Shown here piece by piece: positions 11,565 through 22,500 of a stretch of DNA of 64,000 nt. The stretch comes from Nansenia antarctica (taxonomy: Eukaryota; Chordata; Actinopteri; Argentiniformes; Microstomatidae), in contig OZ022339.1 in the NCBI GenBank assembly GCA_963989245.1, forward strand, positions 64,116,831 to 64,180,830, given 5' to 3'. The notes below the pieces were generated by a model. That model ran no database searches. It was not told where the DNA came from and saw only the letters and a list, made by a program, of their open reading frames with translations. The first letter of the stretch is position 1, and each line of letters opens with the position of its first letter. The translations under genes and the position numbers were made by a program.

Positions 11565-13824
11565 AAACAAAAAGGCTAATTGAAAGAGTGTGAGAGACGT
11601 GAGTGATCCGTATGTCTTTTTTCTCCCTCAGGTTCATGTCAGCTGTTGGAGCAACAGATCCGTCTGTTCTGCAGACAGGTTCTGTTGGACCCCTGGAAGA
11701 ACAGCAAGCACACTCTGTTCTGGCTGACCCGCATCCTGAAACCCTGGCCCATTGTCAGCCAAGCCCGGCTGCTGTTCATCCTCTACGGACCACTGCTACC
11801 AGACGGTGAGAGGGACAACATGGGCCTTCTCGGTTTCTACCTTAAAAAAACTGGTTGCACTTTTGTACAGTATATAAATCACTTGTTAGTAATTACATGG
11901 TGAAATTCTAATGTTAATAATAACAAATGAAATGCTTGTTTTTTGGTTGGCCAGAGTTGCAAGGCAAAGTGTATGTGTAGTGTAAGGGAATGTTCTTTCC
12001 AGGTTCGCTAGGCTGGCAGGAGCAACTGCGTGCTGGGGTGGCCCAGTCCGACCTGGCCAAGGCTCTCATCCTGCTACACAGCGACCTGGAAGCCAAAGAT
12101 TGGACCAGCGACACCATAATGGCCATCCTGGAGGAGCTCATAGGTAACTGCAGTAGCCCAGAGGACTTGGCAACTTTGAATTATTATATTTTACACACCC
12201 AGGAATGGTAGACAAACCTTTTACACTCTTTTGTCTGTATACTGTATATACTGTATGTCTGGTCAGTCCACACGTACAGTATGTACCATTACCATAGGAT
12301 TATAGATTTCACTAAGCAAATGGTGAGTGCACCATCATGTGCGATGATGACTGATGTATAGATGATTCACTTACCTTAAGCCTGGTACACATATAAGGAT
12401 TTTCTGATTATCTGAGAGAGACCCCACACATGAAGATAAAAAATCATGGATTGAACAGTCTTGATCGTATTGTGTGTGATGTGCTCCAATATACAACCAC
12501 ATGCATAAAGATCTGTCCTCCGACAGTCTGGAGTCTCGCGTGAACAGGGTAGTAGTACCCTGACTGACCTGTAGAGGCAGCCATGTGCTACAGGGAAAAT
12601 AAAGTGCAGAAGAACGAAAAGAAGAAGACGCGTCAATCAGCTGGCTTCTTGATTGGCTACATTCCATTCCACGTCACAATCGGACTTGGGAGTTGTCAGT
12701 TTTGACCACAGACAAGAAGACTTTTGATCATAAATATTGAACACGTCTAATATTTACGATCGTCGGCCCCGACCATTTTCCGAGCAGATTGTCGGGAGAA
12801 ATTGACTCTTAACACACCTCACACCACAGGATAATCTTGTAGGATAATCTTTAGAGCCATCCGATAATCGGGCGTTTGCTGTCCTTGGTCGGAAGGGGGG
12901 AAATTGGGCCAAAATCGGCCAGATTATCTTTATGTGTGTACCGGGCTGCGATAAATGTACTGCGCTTGTAAGTCGCTTTGGATAAAGGCGTCTGCTAAAT
13001 GTCAAAAATGTTAATGTAAAGTGTGAATGCTGTGTGTATGAATGACAGTTGTTTTGTTTTGTGCTGGTTCTGTTGGCCTCCAGTCCTTCCCCAGGCATGG
13101 CACATGGAGAATGTGGCTCGTCTGTTGTTGCTGTGTGGGAACAGCGTGTGCTACAGCGTGCTGGCCAGCAAGGCCCTCAATGGACGCCTGTTTGAGAGCT
13201 CACGACTCTTTATGTACCTCACACTGGTCAGTCACTGCTGCTAAATAACTTTATTATCTGCTCTAGGGTTCCGGTATCTTTTAACCTAAGAGACACATTT
13301 CCCCCATTTTGTGCCCACTTAACGGAAGGTACTGCCTGAACCGGCCTGAGCTACTGACATTTCTGGTTACCCCTCTCAGGTGTGTGAGAAGGACGGGTAC
13401 TGCATGAACTGGTCCGTCAGGATGGTGCAGCAGGTGTGTGAGGTGTTCTCCTCCTCTGCTGACAAGTGGTCCTTCATCCAGGCCGTGGAAAACATGTTCT
13501 CAGACGTTGCCATGGAGATGTACGAGATTATGGTGGCTGGTAAGTTGTTATAGGCACTTAGACTATCGTATCAGATCAGGGTCCAGATTCCTTCAAGCTT
13601 TGTGGCACTAAAATAATCTTAAAGTTAAGGGCATATTATTTGGGAACACATTAATAGAAAAACAGTTAAAATAAGTAGACATATGCGGATTTCTAACTGT
13701 CAACGATCTTGTCACAGATAACGATCAAGAAGACTTGGAGATCTTCCAGAGCCTCTGCTGCCTCCTCAACGCCAGTGCTCACCTCCACACTGTGATTCTC
13801 TACATGTTCCTCACAAAAGAGTGA
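10180..13824 (+). CDS. fbxo47: F-box protein 47
   Basis: F-box protein of the SCF ubiquitin-ligase type; the mammalian family member is mainly known from meiotic germ cells. Exons read: 10180-10354, 10558-10702, a possible short exon from about 10877, 10961-11037, 11203-11280, 11366-11474, 11632-11805, 12003-12143, 13084-13226, 13380-13539, 13718-13824 (TGA). The F-box spans the first junction (FFERLAPEVFDMILDRLS then ISVLSMVSKAISRHI). Other blocks shared with human FBXO47 are GLLFKRCTLLLPTKDRL, AGWEELECHRVFNFLC, FWLTRILKPWPIVSQARLL and SVLASKALNGR. All junctions keep phase except that into 10961-11037: the preceding exon ends in phase 2 at 10702 and this one needs phase 1, so a small intervening exon or an assembly error is implied. 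The start ATG precedes a basic Arg-rich leader. Confidence 0.9.
11491..11563. repeat. (GA)n microsatellite in an fbxo47 intron
   Basis: About 36 GA dinucleotides just downstream of the donor at 11475. Ser/Leu frames on the minus strand here are repeat artefacts. Confidence 0.95.
12379..12947. mobile_element. MITE with TIRs of about 30 bp in an fbxo47 intron
   Basis: The left end AGCCTGGTACACATATAAGG matches the reverse complement of the right end (TTTATGTGTGTACCGGGCT). The interior has paired ATTATC/GATAAT motifs and no transposase. It fills most of the intron between 12143 and 13084 and is followed at about 12960-13010 by a SINE-tail motif (GTCGCTTTGGATAAAGGCG). Confidence 0.7.
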
Positions 13825-14111
13825 GATCAAGGAGAGGAGTAGTGTATATTATATATTATTATTATTGTTATATATTAATATATATGATATTATTATATAG
13901 AGTGATAAAGGGCATTATTTTGGGACCATGGGTTTTCCCTCAATGAAATAACATAACATTCTGTAGTATTACTTTCTTTCACAACAAACCGGATGTTCTG
14001 TCTTTGATTGTAATCTTTGAGAATCATCGTTTTTTTTTGTTATGTCTTTTATATATTTATCTATATCTATCTATCTATATATCTATATCTATATCTATAT
14101 ATTTACAGTAT

Positions 14112-14214
14112 ACGTCTGTGTAAACTACTCTTCTGGATAGAGGTGTTCAACTTGTATTGTATTATGGTTATGTATTGATTATACTGTTGTTTCTGTATGA
14201 AATATAAAAACACA
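14112..14214 (+). repeat. First copy of a ~100-bp direct duplication at the fbxo47 3' end
   Basis: The block beginning GTCTGTGTAAACTACTCTTC recurs at 14950-15055 with very few changes. It includes the ATATAAAAA region near the likely polyadenylation site of fbxo47. Between the copies lie a GAATGAATG array (14401-14426) and a retroposon-like tail. Confidence 0.85.
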
Positions 14215-14949
14215 TTTGCAGTATAAAGAGTTTATTCTGAATTGTCAATTATGTTAATAGACAGACCAATATACCATTTATTAGAAGTTTAAAGCAAGTC
14301 TCTGAGGCTACGTAAGTGGTCAGTCCTTTTGGTGATACAATAGAAACAATGCAATAGAAACAATGCAAATTGACTTGAGTAAATGCCATTTTAACACATT
14401 TGAATGAATGAATGAATGAATGAATGGTCTTTATTGTCATTGCTACAGTACAGGTACCAAACAACGAAATTTAGGAGGGGTGGCTCCCCTGGTGTTAGGA
14501 AAGAAAAAAAAAAAACTTTAAAAAAAACACAAGAAGGGAAGGAGCTGGTTTACATAAATAAAGGCTATGTACACTATCCACTGTACTATACTGTACAGAT
14601 AGACGACTAGGGTTGTCATATTGCACATAGTGTTATTGCACATTTATTTAAAGTGTCGCAGTTTGCAGGCTTGAAATGTACATATTTGTGCCTCAGCACT
14701 ACACCTGATTTTTTTCAGTCCATTTGCCAATACAGAAGCTGACTGATTTAATATGAATAAATATCACAGCATATTTCATGGCATAAAAAACAAGCAGTGA
14801 CAAATACAATTGAGAAAATGTTTGAGAAGGTAGAACTGTTTTCAACAGAATACATACAGTATATACAGGCCATGCCCACATTTGAAAGCACACTTAAGTG
14901 ATTTTACCAATGAATTCAATGCTGTGACCATGTTCACAATGGTCCATGT

Positions 14950-15055
14950 ACATCTGTGTAAACTACTCTTCTGGATAGAGGTGTTCAACTTGTATTGTAT
15001 TATGGTTATGTATTGATTATACTGTTGTTTCTGTATGAAATATAAAAATACATTT
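14950..15055 (+). repeat. Second copy of the 14112-14214 duplication
   Basis: Near-identical to 14112-14214. The following 15.1-16.0 kb is AT-rich and has a LINE/SINE-type tail around 15560-15640 (ACTTTTATTTGTATAGCACT) that recurs at 44.8 kb and, inverted, at 39.2 kb. No gene is supported here. Confidence 0.85.
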
Positions 15056-16022
15056 GTATTATCATCAATTAGCCGATCACAAATGTTAACAATGAATATC
15101 TCCTGAAGACAGATAGATAGCCTGGGTAAATTAGGCTGTAAACCTACATATCGATCTATAGCAGTCTAATTGCCTAGATATACAATAGATGACATCTATA
15201 TTATTTCATACAAGTCACACTCTCTCACCTTTTTTACAGTTTTTCTCAATTGCTAAAACACATTTAACAAAACCTTCCTCCATTTTCCCAAAACTCTAAA
15301 CACAACACACTTTTCTAAAGCTACATAAACAAAACCACACCTTCTCTCTTCAAAACTCAAACTTTCACACCAAAACAGCTGCTCAAAGCCTGCAAAAATG
15401 TAAACACTATACGCATCATACTTGACTACAACAAAACAACTAAAAACACGATGTTCAACACCTGTGGAATGATACATATAGTTTAAAGTCCCAGTGCTGT
15501 TATACTGTATATCGGCCCTCATGGAATGCAATAAAATCACTTGGTCGGAACTAACTGTTATATAATAAATAATAATAATAACTTTTATTTGTATAGCACT
15601 TTTCCTGCAAACGTTGCAGCTCAAAGAGCTTTGACGCTTTGAAACAATAATAGAACAATAGTAATCAATAAAACACACAATAGCAATAATATAAACTACA
15701 TAATAAAACAAGAATAAACCATACAATCCATGGGGCATACAACAAAGATAAATAAAAATAACTAAATAATATAAGAATTACTAAAAGATTTAAAAAGAAG
15801 TAAATACACATATATAGATTCATCAACTAACATGAAAAGATACATTTAGAATTAATTAAATAAATAAATAAAGCAGTATTTAGGAGCAGTGTATTTAATG
15901 TCAATCAATTCACACCTCTGAACACCTGCAGTTATGCAGCACAGCTTCACAATGTTCCACAGTGTTCTTATTAACCTAGTCCAGATGTTTCTACTGACAC
16001 AGGCGTGTGAGTGTGTACTGTA

Positions 16023-16937
16023 GGCCACGGTGCTAGACCACTGGACCACCCCAGGCCATGGTACTGGTGCTAGACCACTGGACCACCCCAGGCCATGGTA
16101 CTGGTGTTAGACCACTGGACCACCCCAGGCCACGGTGCTAGACCACTGGACCACCCCAGGCCATGGTACTGGTGCTAGACCACTGGACCACCCCAGGCCA
16201 CGGTGCTAGACCACTGGACCACCCCAGGCCATGGTACTGGTGTTAGACCACTGGACCACCCCAGGCCACGGTGCTAGACCACTGGACCACCCCAGGCCAC
16301 GGTACTGGTGCTAGACGACTGGACCACCCCAGGCCACGGTACTGGTGCTAGACCACTGGACCACCCCAGGCCACGGTACTGGTGCTAGACCACTGGACCA
16401 CCCCAGGCCATGGTACTGGTGCTAGACCACTGGACCACCCCAGACCATGGTACTGGTGCTAGACCACTGGACCACCCCAGGCCATGGTACTGGTGCTAGA
16501 CCACTGGACCACCCCAGACCATGGTACTGGTGCTAGACCACTGGACCACCCCAGACCATGGTGCTAGACGACTGGACCACCCCAGGCCATAGTACTAGAC
16601 CACTGGACCACCCCAGGCCATGGTACTGGTGCTAGACCACTGGACCACCCCAGGCCATGGTACTGGTGCTAGACCACTGGACCACCCCAGGCCATGGTAC
16701 TGGTGCTAGACCACTGGACCACCCCAGACCATGGTGCTAGACGACTGGACCACCCCAGGCCATAGTACTAGACCACTGGACCACCCCAGGCCACGGTGCT
16801 AGACCACTGGACCACCCCAGGCCATGGTACTGGTGCTAGACCACTGGACCACCCCAGGCCATGGTACTGGTACTAGACCACGAGATTACCCCAGGCCAGG
16901 GCTACCACCCCAGGCCATAGTACTCGACCACTAGGCT
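16023..16937 (+). repeat. 31/37-bp minisatellite array 1
   Basis: Tandem units of the form CTAGACCACTGGACCACCCC plus AGGCCATGGTG (31 bp), alternating with 37-bp units that carry an extra TACTGG. The array ends directly against the TIR element at 16938. The same repeat forms array 2 at 34428-35452. Confidence 0.95.
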
Positions 16938-17512
16938 GCGAATTTGCGAAACCTAGGATGGTATGGGGAAGGCAGGGCAATACCGCTACCTGATTGGTTG
17001 GCGAAAAACATGTTTATTGACTGGGCAACACAGTGTAAATACAGAGTTCAAGTTTAAACAACTCCTAAGTTCTCTGTTATGTGCGCCTGTCGGGGCTTCT
17101 CTCGGGATTATTCCATTTTGAATTGCACTTGCATTAATTAGTTAAGCCACATTTAGGGTTAGGGTTAAGGTTAGGGTTAGGGTTAGGGTTAAGGTTAGGG
17201 TTAGGGTTAGGGTTAGGGTTAAGGTTAGGGTTAGGGTTAGGGTTAAGGTTAAGGTTAGGGTTAGGGTTAGACTGTCCCTGTAATCTCTATGTGTGATGTG
17301 TGAGACCAGGCTGTTTATTCTGATAATGACCAGCTTGTTAACATTCAATTTGTCACATTGTATACCCACAAATACATTTCAGAACTTTAGGAGTTGTTTA
17401 AACTTGAACTCTGTATTGACACTGTGTTGCCCAGTCACATGTTTTTCGCCAACCAATCAGGTAGCGGTATTGCCCTGCCTTCCCCATACCATCCTAGGTT
17501 TCGCAAATTCGC
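16938..17512. mobile_element. TIR element enclosing telomere-like repeats
   Basis: Long terminal inverted repeats of about 130 bp: 16938-17068 pairs with 17381-17512, with ends GCGAATTTGCGAAACCTAGG and its complement. The centre contains 17153-17270, about 19 TTAGGG/TTAAGG hexamers. No transposase ORF is present, so it is non-autonomous. A shorter relative is at 34180-34427. Confidence 0.8.
17153..17270 (+). repeat. Interstitial telomere-like (TTAGGG)n tract
   Basis: Roughly 19 hexamers, mostly TTAGGG with interspersed TTAAGG variants, between the inverted arms of the 16938-17512 element. Confidence 0.95.
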
Positions 17513-19157
17513 GTCCAGGTGGAACCGTGACAGTACCCCCTCCCCTAGGAGCGGCTGCAGCCGTGCAGCCAGGACGACCACCACAAAGCCGATTGAAGTC
17601 CCGGATGAGTCCCGGATCAAGGACATCCCAGCCAGGCACTCAAGAACGCTCCTCAGGACGTAACCCCCCCAGTCCACCAGGTATTGAAGGCCCCCCACAG
17701 CCCCAACGAGCATCCAGCAGACACCGGACAGTGTAGACCAACCGGGGGGGTGGAGGTGCAGGCGTGGGGAAGAAAAAGGGACGTGTCCTCATCACTTTGA
17801 GCCGGGAAGATGGAAAATCTCAAAGATCTGGGGGGGCTGCAGTCAGTAGATGGGTTAATCTGTCTCGAGACCTAGAATGGCCCCACAGATGTGCAGGATG
17901 TGCCAGCTGGTCTGCGCATGCTCTGTGGATGAGACCGGGTAACAGGGGAGGCTGGTTCATTAGGGGCAATTGTGCAATGCCCCACCAAAGGGAGAAGAGA
18001 GAGATTTTTTTTCTATGACTTCTAGACAGTGTTGCTTCTGAATATCATAGTCCAATCAGCTAGTGTTCTGTGGAGTATATCATAGTCCAATCAGCTAGTG
18101 TTCTGTGGAGTATGTTCCAATCAGCTTCAAGTCCCGCCCCTTTCAGGGCAACTTTCAGTCTACTCGAAGTTGCACTAGGCTGTTCTCGTAGACTTGCATG
18201 TAAAATCTATTTTGGTAACTTCAGGCCATTCGGTCATTTGTCTATGGGGTTTTGGGACATGCACAAAGAATCGTACGTGCTTACGTCATGTCCGGCGTAG
18301 CTTTAGACGAGCTAGCCAATTAACCTTCATTTCAGATCACGTTCGTTCACCATGGCAATGGCGGCTAGTAATGTTCTGAACAAGCAACCAGGAGAAATTA
18401 ACAGTAAAGGAATTAGGACCACCCAGACCAAATTTTATTATAAAGCAAGTTTATACAAAGGCAGGGAAAATTGGAAAATCGTATAACCGAGGATTTACGA
18501 GGGGTTGACATTGACGCAGTCTTCATAAAACATGCCGTCCACAAGCAGCATGCAGGCCATAAGGTAAGATCAAAAAATATAGTTTGTACCTTCTCCGTAA
18601 TATAGAACTTTGTAATAATCAAATGTATGCATGCTATGATGAATGGGAAAGGCGCCGGTAAAACTAGTAGGCTTATATAACAATGAGTTGAATTAAAATT
18701 AGGGCTTGCCCGAGTAATTGGAGTAGGATATTCCACTATTCATTTGGTAGGTTGCTATGCGAAGCTTCTTTTTTGCAACAAAACTTTGCATTTAATGTAT
18801 TATGTTACATTATATTAATATGTAGTTACTTAATGTAATGTAGTATATTACATGTATCAAACAATACATTTTGTCAGCGAATTACAACTAAGCATTTTTT
18901 TTTGATATATGTATTAGGCTAATATATAGAACATGTCTAAAAATGTCTGAGGTTTAACTTGTGAATAGATAGACCTACATATTTATATTCAAGAATAAGC
19001 ATATCTACCTAAATAGCTCCAAGATAAAGTCTAAGTGGTCGGGAGTGACTCATGTGCACAGCCTGTTAAAGCTAAAGTCAACTGTTATACTTAAAACAGA
19101 TCCCTCTCTCCTGGAGACCTTAAATCATCGTTAGACTACATTTCAGAAATTACTGTA
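17513..19157. other. Repeat-rich intergenic sequence
   Basis: 17520-17760 starts with GTGACAGTACCCCCTCCCC and a GC-rich block resembling dispersed teleost retroelement sequence. A 36-bp unit (CATAGTCCAATCAGCTAGTG...) is repeated in tandem at about 18043-18113. A short open stretch ends at a GTAAGA donor near 18562 and might be an exon of the hAT remnant that continues beyond the LTR element. No gene is established. Confidence 0.4.
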
Positions 19158-19162
19158 GATAC

Positions 19163-19533
19163 TGCAGGGTGGAGTGTACTCCCGACCGCTAGGGGGCGAT
19201 AGTATCGGGTTATGTGTTTAGTACTCTCTGTTAAGAGGTTAGAGTTAGGAGAAGAAGTTGGCTGCCATTGTGGATGCCAGGTGGTCCGAGGATACACGCT
19301 GTTTCTCCTCTCTCGTTAGGACGTGTTTGCCTGTTATACGTAAGTCTGTTATTAGTTATATGTATCTTGTTATCCGATTTTGGTGAACAGTAATCGTTCT
19401 TGTTTGTTTATATCTTGTTATGTATGTCTTGTTATAGTAATTGTATTTACTCATACACTGTATTCTCACCCACAGGGTGTTGACATCTTTGTCCAAATAA
19501 ATATTATAAACAGACATTGAGGAGTCTTCTTCA
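19163..19533 (+). repeat. 5' LTR of the gypsy element
   Basis: 371 bp starting TG and ending CA, identical by eye to 24380-24750. It holds a TATA-like TATTTA at 19444-19449, a predicted transcript start at about 19476, AATAAA at 19496-19501, and potential splice sites (ACGTAAGT about 19338-19345; CACAG ending 19475). It is flanked by GATAC at 19158-19162, matched after the 3' LTR. Confidence 0.95.
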
Positions 19534-19543
19534 TGTCAACACC
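19533..19543 (+). other. Putative self-primer binding site
   Basis: ATGTCAACACC begins at the last base of the 5' LTR and is perfectly complementary to GGTGTTGACAT at 19476-19486, the predicted 5' end of the RNA. There is no typical TGG tRNA-complement start. The geometry matches the self-priming known for Tf1, where the first 11 nt of the mRNA pair with the PBS. Confidence 0.7.
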
Positions 19544-22500
19544 ATGAAGGTAGAATGCCCCTTCCCCGGCTGCGACTTCGAGACCAGAGACGTGTCCGAA
19601 GCACTCGCCATCGTCTTGCTGACAAACCATGGACATTTCCATCGAGGTGCGGCGGTTCAGACCCCAGCTCCCCGAGGCCCGAGGATGGAGCGGCCTAGGG
19701 TTGACACCGGCATCTCAACGGAGGAGTGGAACGTGTTCGTCCGGCGGTGGGAGGTCTTCCGGGCGGGGTCGGGCATTGGAGCGGCCCAGGCCCCGTTCCA
19801 GCTGTTTCAGTGCGCGGGGATCGAACTTGGAGACAGCCTGTTGAAAGCGGACCCGGACGTCGCCTCTGGGACTCTAGAGGAACTACTTGCTGCTATGCGC
19901 TTGCTGGCCGTTGTCCCGGTCGCCACATGCGTCCTGCGCACAGAGCTGCTTCAGCTGCGCCAGGAACGCGATGAGACATTCCGCGCCTTTACTGCCAGAG
20001 TGCGTGGGAAGGCGGAGACGTGCTCTTACGTGGCTGTCTGCGAGTGTGGCAAGAGTGTGAGCTACACTGATCACATCATCCGCGATGTCCTTGTTAATGG
20101 GATCTACGACCCGGACATACGCCGCGAGGCGTTAGGGACGCCTGACATTCTTCTGAAGCCCGTTAATGATGTGGTCGCGCTCGTCGAGGGCAAGGAGATG
20201 GCTCGTAACGCCCTTCCATCATCCGCCCTGTCGGCTGTCTCCTCATTCCAGCGCTTGAGGAAGGACCCACAGCCAAGCCCACAGCGGAGCCCCTCCTTGG
20301 CCCCGAGTCCAGCTGATGTGGCAAAACGAGCCGTGTGCCCAGGGTGTCAGAATACGTTCCATGTCTTTACAGAGGGGTCTCGCGGATGGAACATCAGGCC
20401 TCACCAGCTCTGTGTCGACTGCTTCAAGGCCCGTCGACGCAAGCGGCGGCTGCCACCATTTGACGGTCAGCAGGCTACCATGGGATCCGAGGTGTGGTTG
20501 CGGACGCCGTCTAACGGTCAGCAGGCCGCCCTGGAGTCGGAGCCAATCTCCCAGCTCTCGGTCATTCAGTCTGAGGCGCGCCCAGATCGACACTACGGGA
20601 ACCATCGTCGGCGCCGCACAACGGCACCACTCAGACTCGAGCACCATATCTTCTCCAAGGGCGAATGGAGGCGGGCCAGGCTGAGGGAACACCCCCGGGC
20701 ACTGATCTCCGTCTCGATTGACAATCCGGTGGGTCAGGGGGGCGGCGCCAGCTGTCGGCCCTCGGGGAACATGGTGGAGGTGTCCGCCATCGCAGACACA
20801 GGTGCGCAGTCGGACATTTGGTCGTTAGAGGAGTACCTGTCCTGCGGATTCTCGCGTGACGACCTGCGCCCTGTTAGCCTCAGCCTCTCGGCTGCAAATC
20901 GCTCCCCCATAGCCATTGATGGCGCATTCTTTGCTACACTCTCGGCGGTCTCCAACGGCGGCGAGGTGTCGTCCTGCCGCTCAATGGTGTATGTGAGCAG
21001 CTCGGTCCGGGGAATGTACCTCTCCTATGAGTCGCTGCTCAACCTCAGCCTCCTGCCTAAGGACTTCCCAACAGGTGGTGCGGGGCGACCCAGGGACACG
21101 CACAATCCTGCCCCCCCTTCCTCGCCGGATCGGCCCTTGTCTGTTAATGCATTGAAGTCCGCCAACGGCGGCTGCAACGGCCCGAGCGACCCCCATGACG
21201 CCAGGTGCTCGTGTCCACAGCGTGCAGTCCCTCCGTCACGCCCCGCGGCACTGCCATTCTCTTGCGAGCCTGAGAACAATAGCCGGATGAAGGGGTGGTT
21301 GATTGAGAGGTATGCCTCATCTACATTTAACACGTGCCCCCATCGGGCATTGCCTTGCATGGAGGGGCCGCCCGTCGAGATGCATGTGGACCCTGCTGCC
21401 GCGCCGAAAGCGTGCCACACCGCAGCCGGTGTGCCTCTCCACTGGCAGCAGAAGGTCCACGACGACCTTCTCCGGGACGAGGCCCTTGGTGTCATCGAGC
21501 GTGTGCCGTACGGCGAACCGGTTACATGGTGCCACCGGATGGTGGTTACCCGGAAGCACGACGGGTCCCCCCGCAGGACCGTGGACCTTTCCCCTCTCAA
21601 TAAGTTCTGCCAGCGTGAGACGTTCGCCACTGAGTCCCCATTCCACCTCGCACGTCGTGTCCCGAAGGGCACCTGGAAGACAGTCACGGACGCTTGGAAT
21701 GGTTATCACAGTGTGCCACTGCGCGAGTCTGACCGTCATCTGACAACTTTCATCACTCCCTTTGGCCGGTGGCGTTACACCAGGGCACCACAGGGTTTCC
21801 TCTCGTCGGGTGATGGCTACAACCGCCGTTTTGACGCCATCCTCTCAGACTTTGAACGCAAGGAACGGTGTGTGGATGACACGGTCCACTACGACACCGA
21901 CTTGGAGCAGCACTGGTGGAGGACCATCGATTTCCTGACACGTGTCGGGCGGTCAGGCGTCGTGTTGAACCCGGGCAAGTTTCAGTTTGCGCAGAGGAGC
22001 GTGGACTTCGCTGGCTTCAGGGTGTCGGACGCTACCATCGAGCCACTTCCCAAATACCTGGACGCCATCCGGGACTTCCCCAGCCCGGTCTCCACGACAG
22101 ATATCAGAAGCTGGTTCGGCCTTGTCAATCAAGTGACTAACTACGCCCAGTTGCGCGATACTATGGCTCCTTTCAAGCCTTTCCTCAGCCCACGCTGCAA
22201 GTTCGCATGGTCAACCGAGCTGGAGGAGGCCTTCCAGGCGTCTAAGCATGCCATAATTGGGGCCATTCGCGAAGGTGTAGAGATCTTTGACATGCAGAAG
22301 CGCACCTGCCTCCGCCCCGACTGGTCCAGGCGAGGCATTGGCTACTTCCTTCTCCAACAGCATTGCAGCTGTGCCTCGGGCGTGCCGGACTGCTGCCCGG
22401 GAGGTTGGAGAATCACACTCGCTGGGTCTCGCTTCCTGTCCTCCGCGGAGCAGCGTTATGCGGCTATCGAAGGGGAGGCCCTGGCCGTGGCCTGGGGTCT

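Noticed and set aside
16023..16937. CRISPR-like array of regular repeats
   Set aside because: Units are head-to-tail without unique spacers and the DNA is vertebrate; it is a minisatellite.
17153..17270. Chromosome end
   Set aside because: The TTAGGG-like tract is short, degenerate, and enclosed by inverted repeats with unique genes on both sides, so it is interstitial.
21025..21739. Long antisense ORFs within the gag-pol gene
   Set aside because: Shadow frames of GC-rich coding sequence; all polyprotein motifs are on the plus strand.
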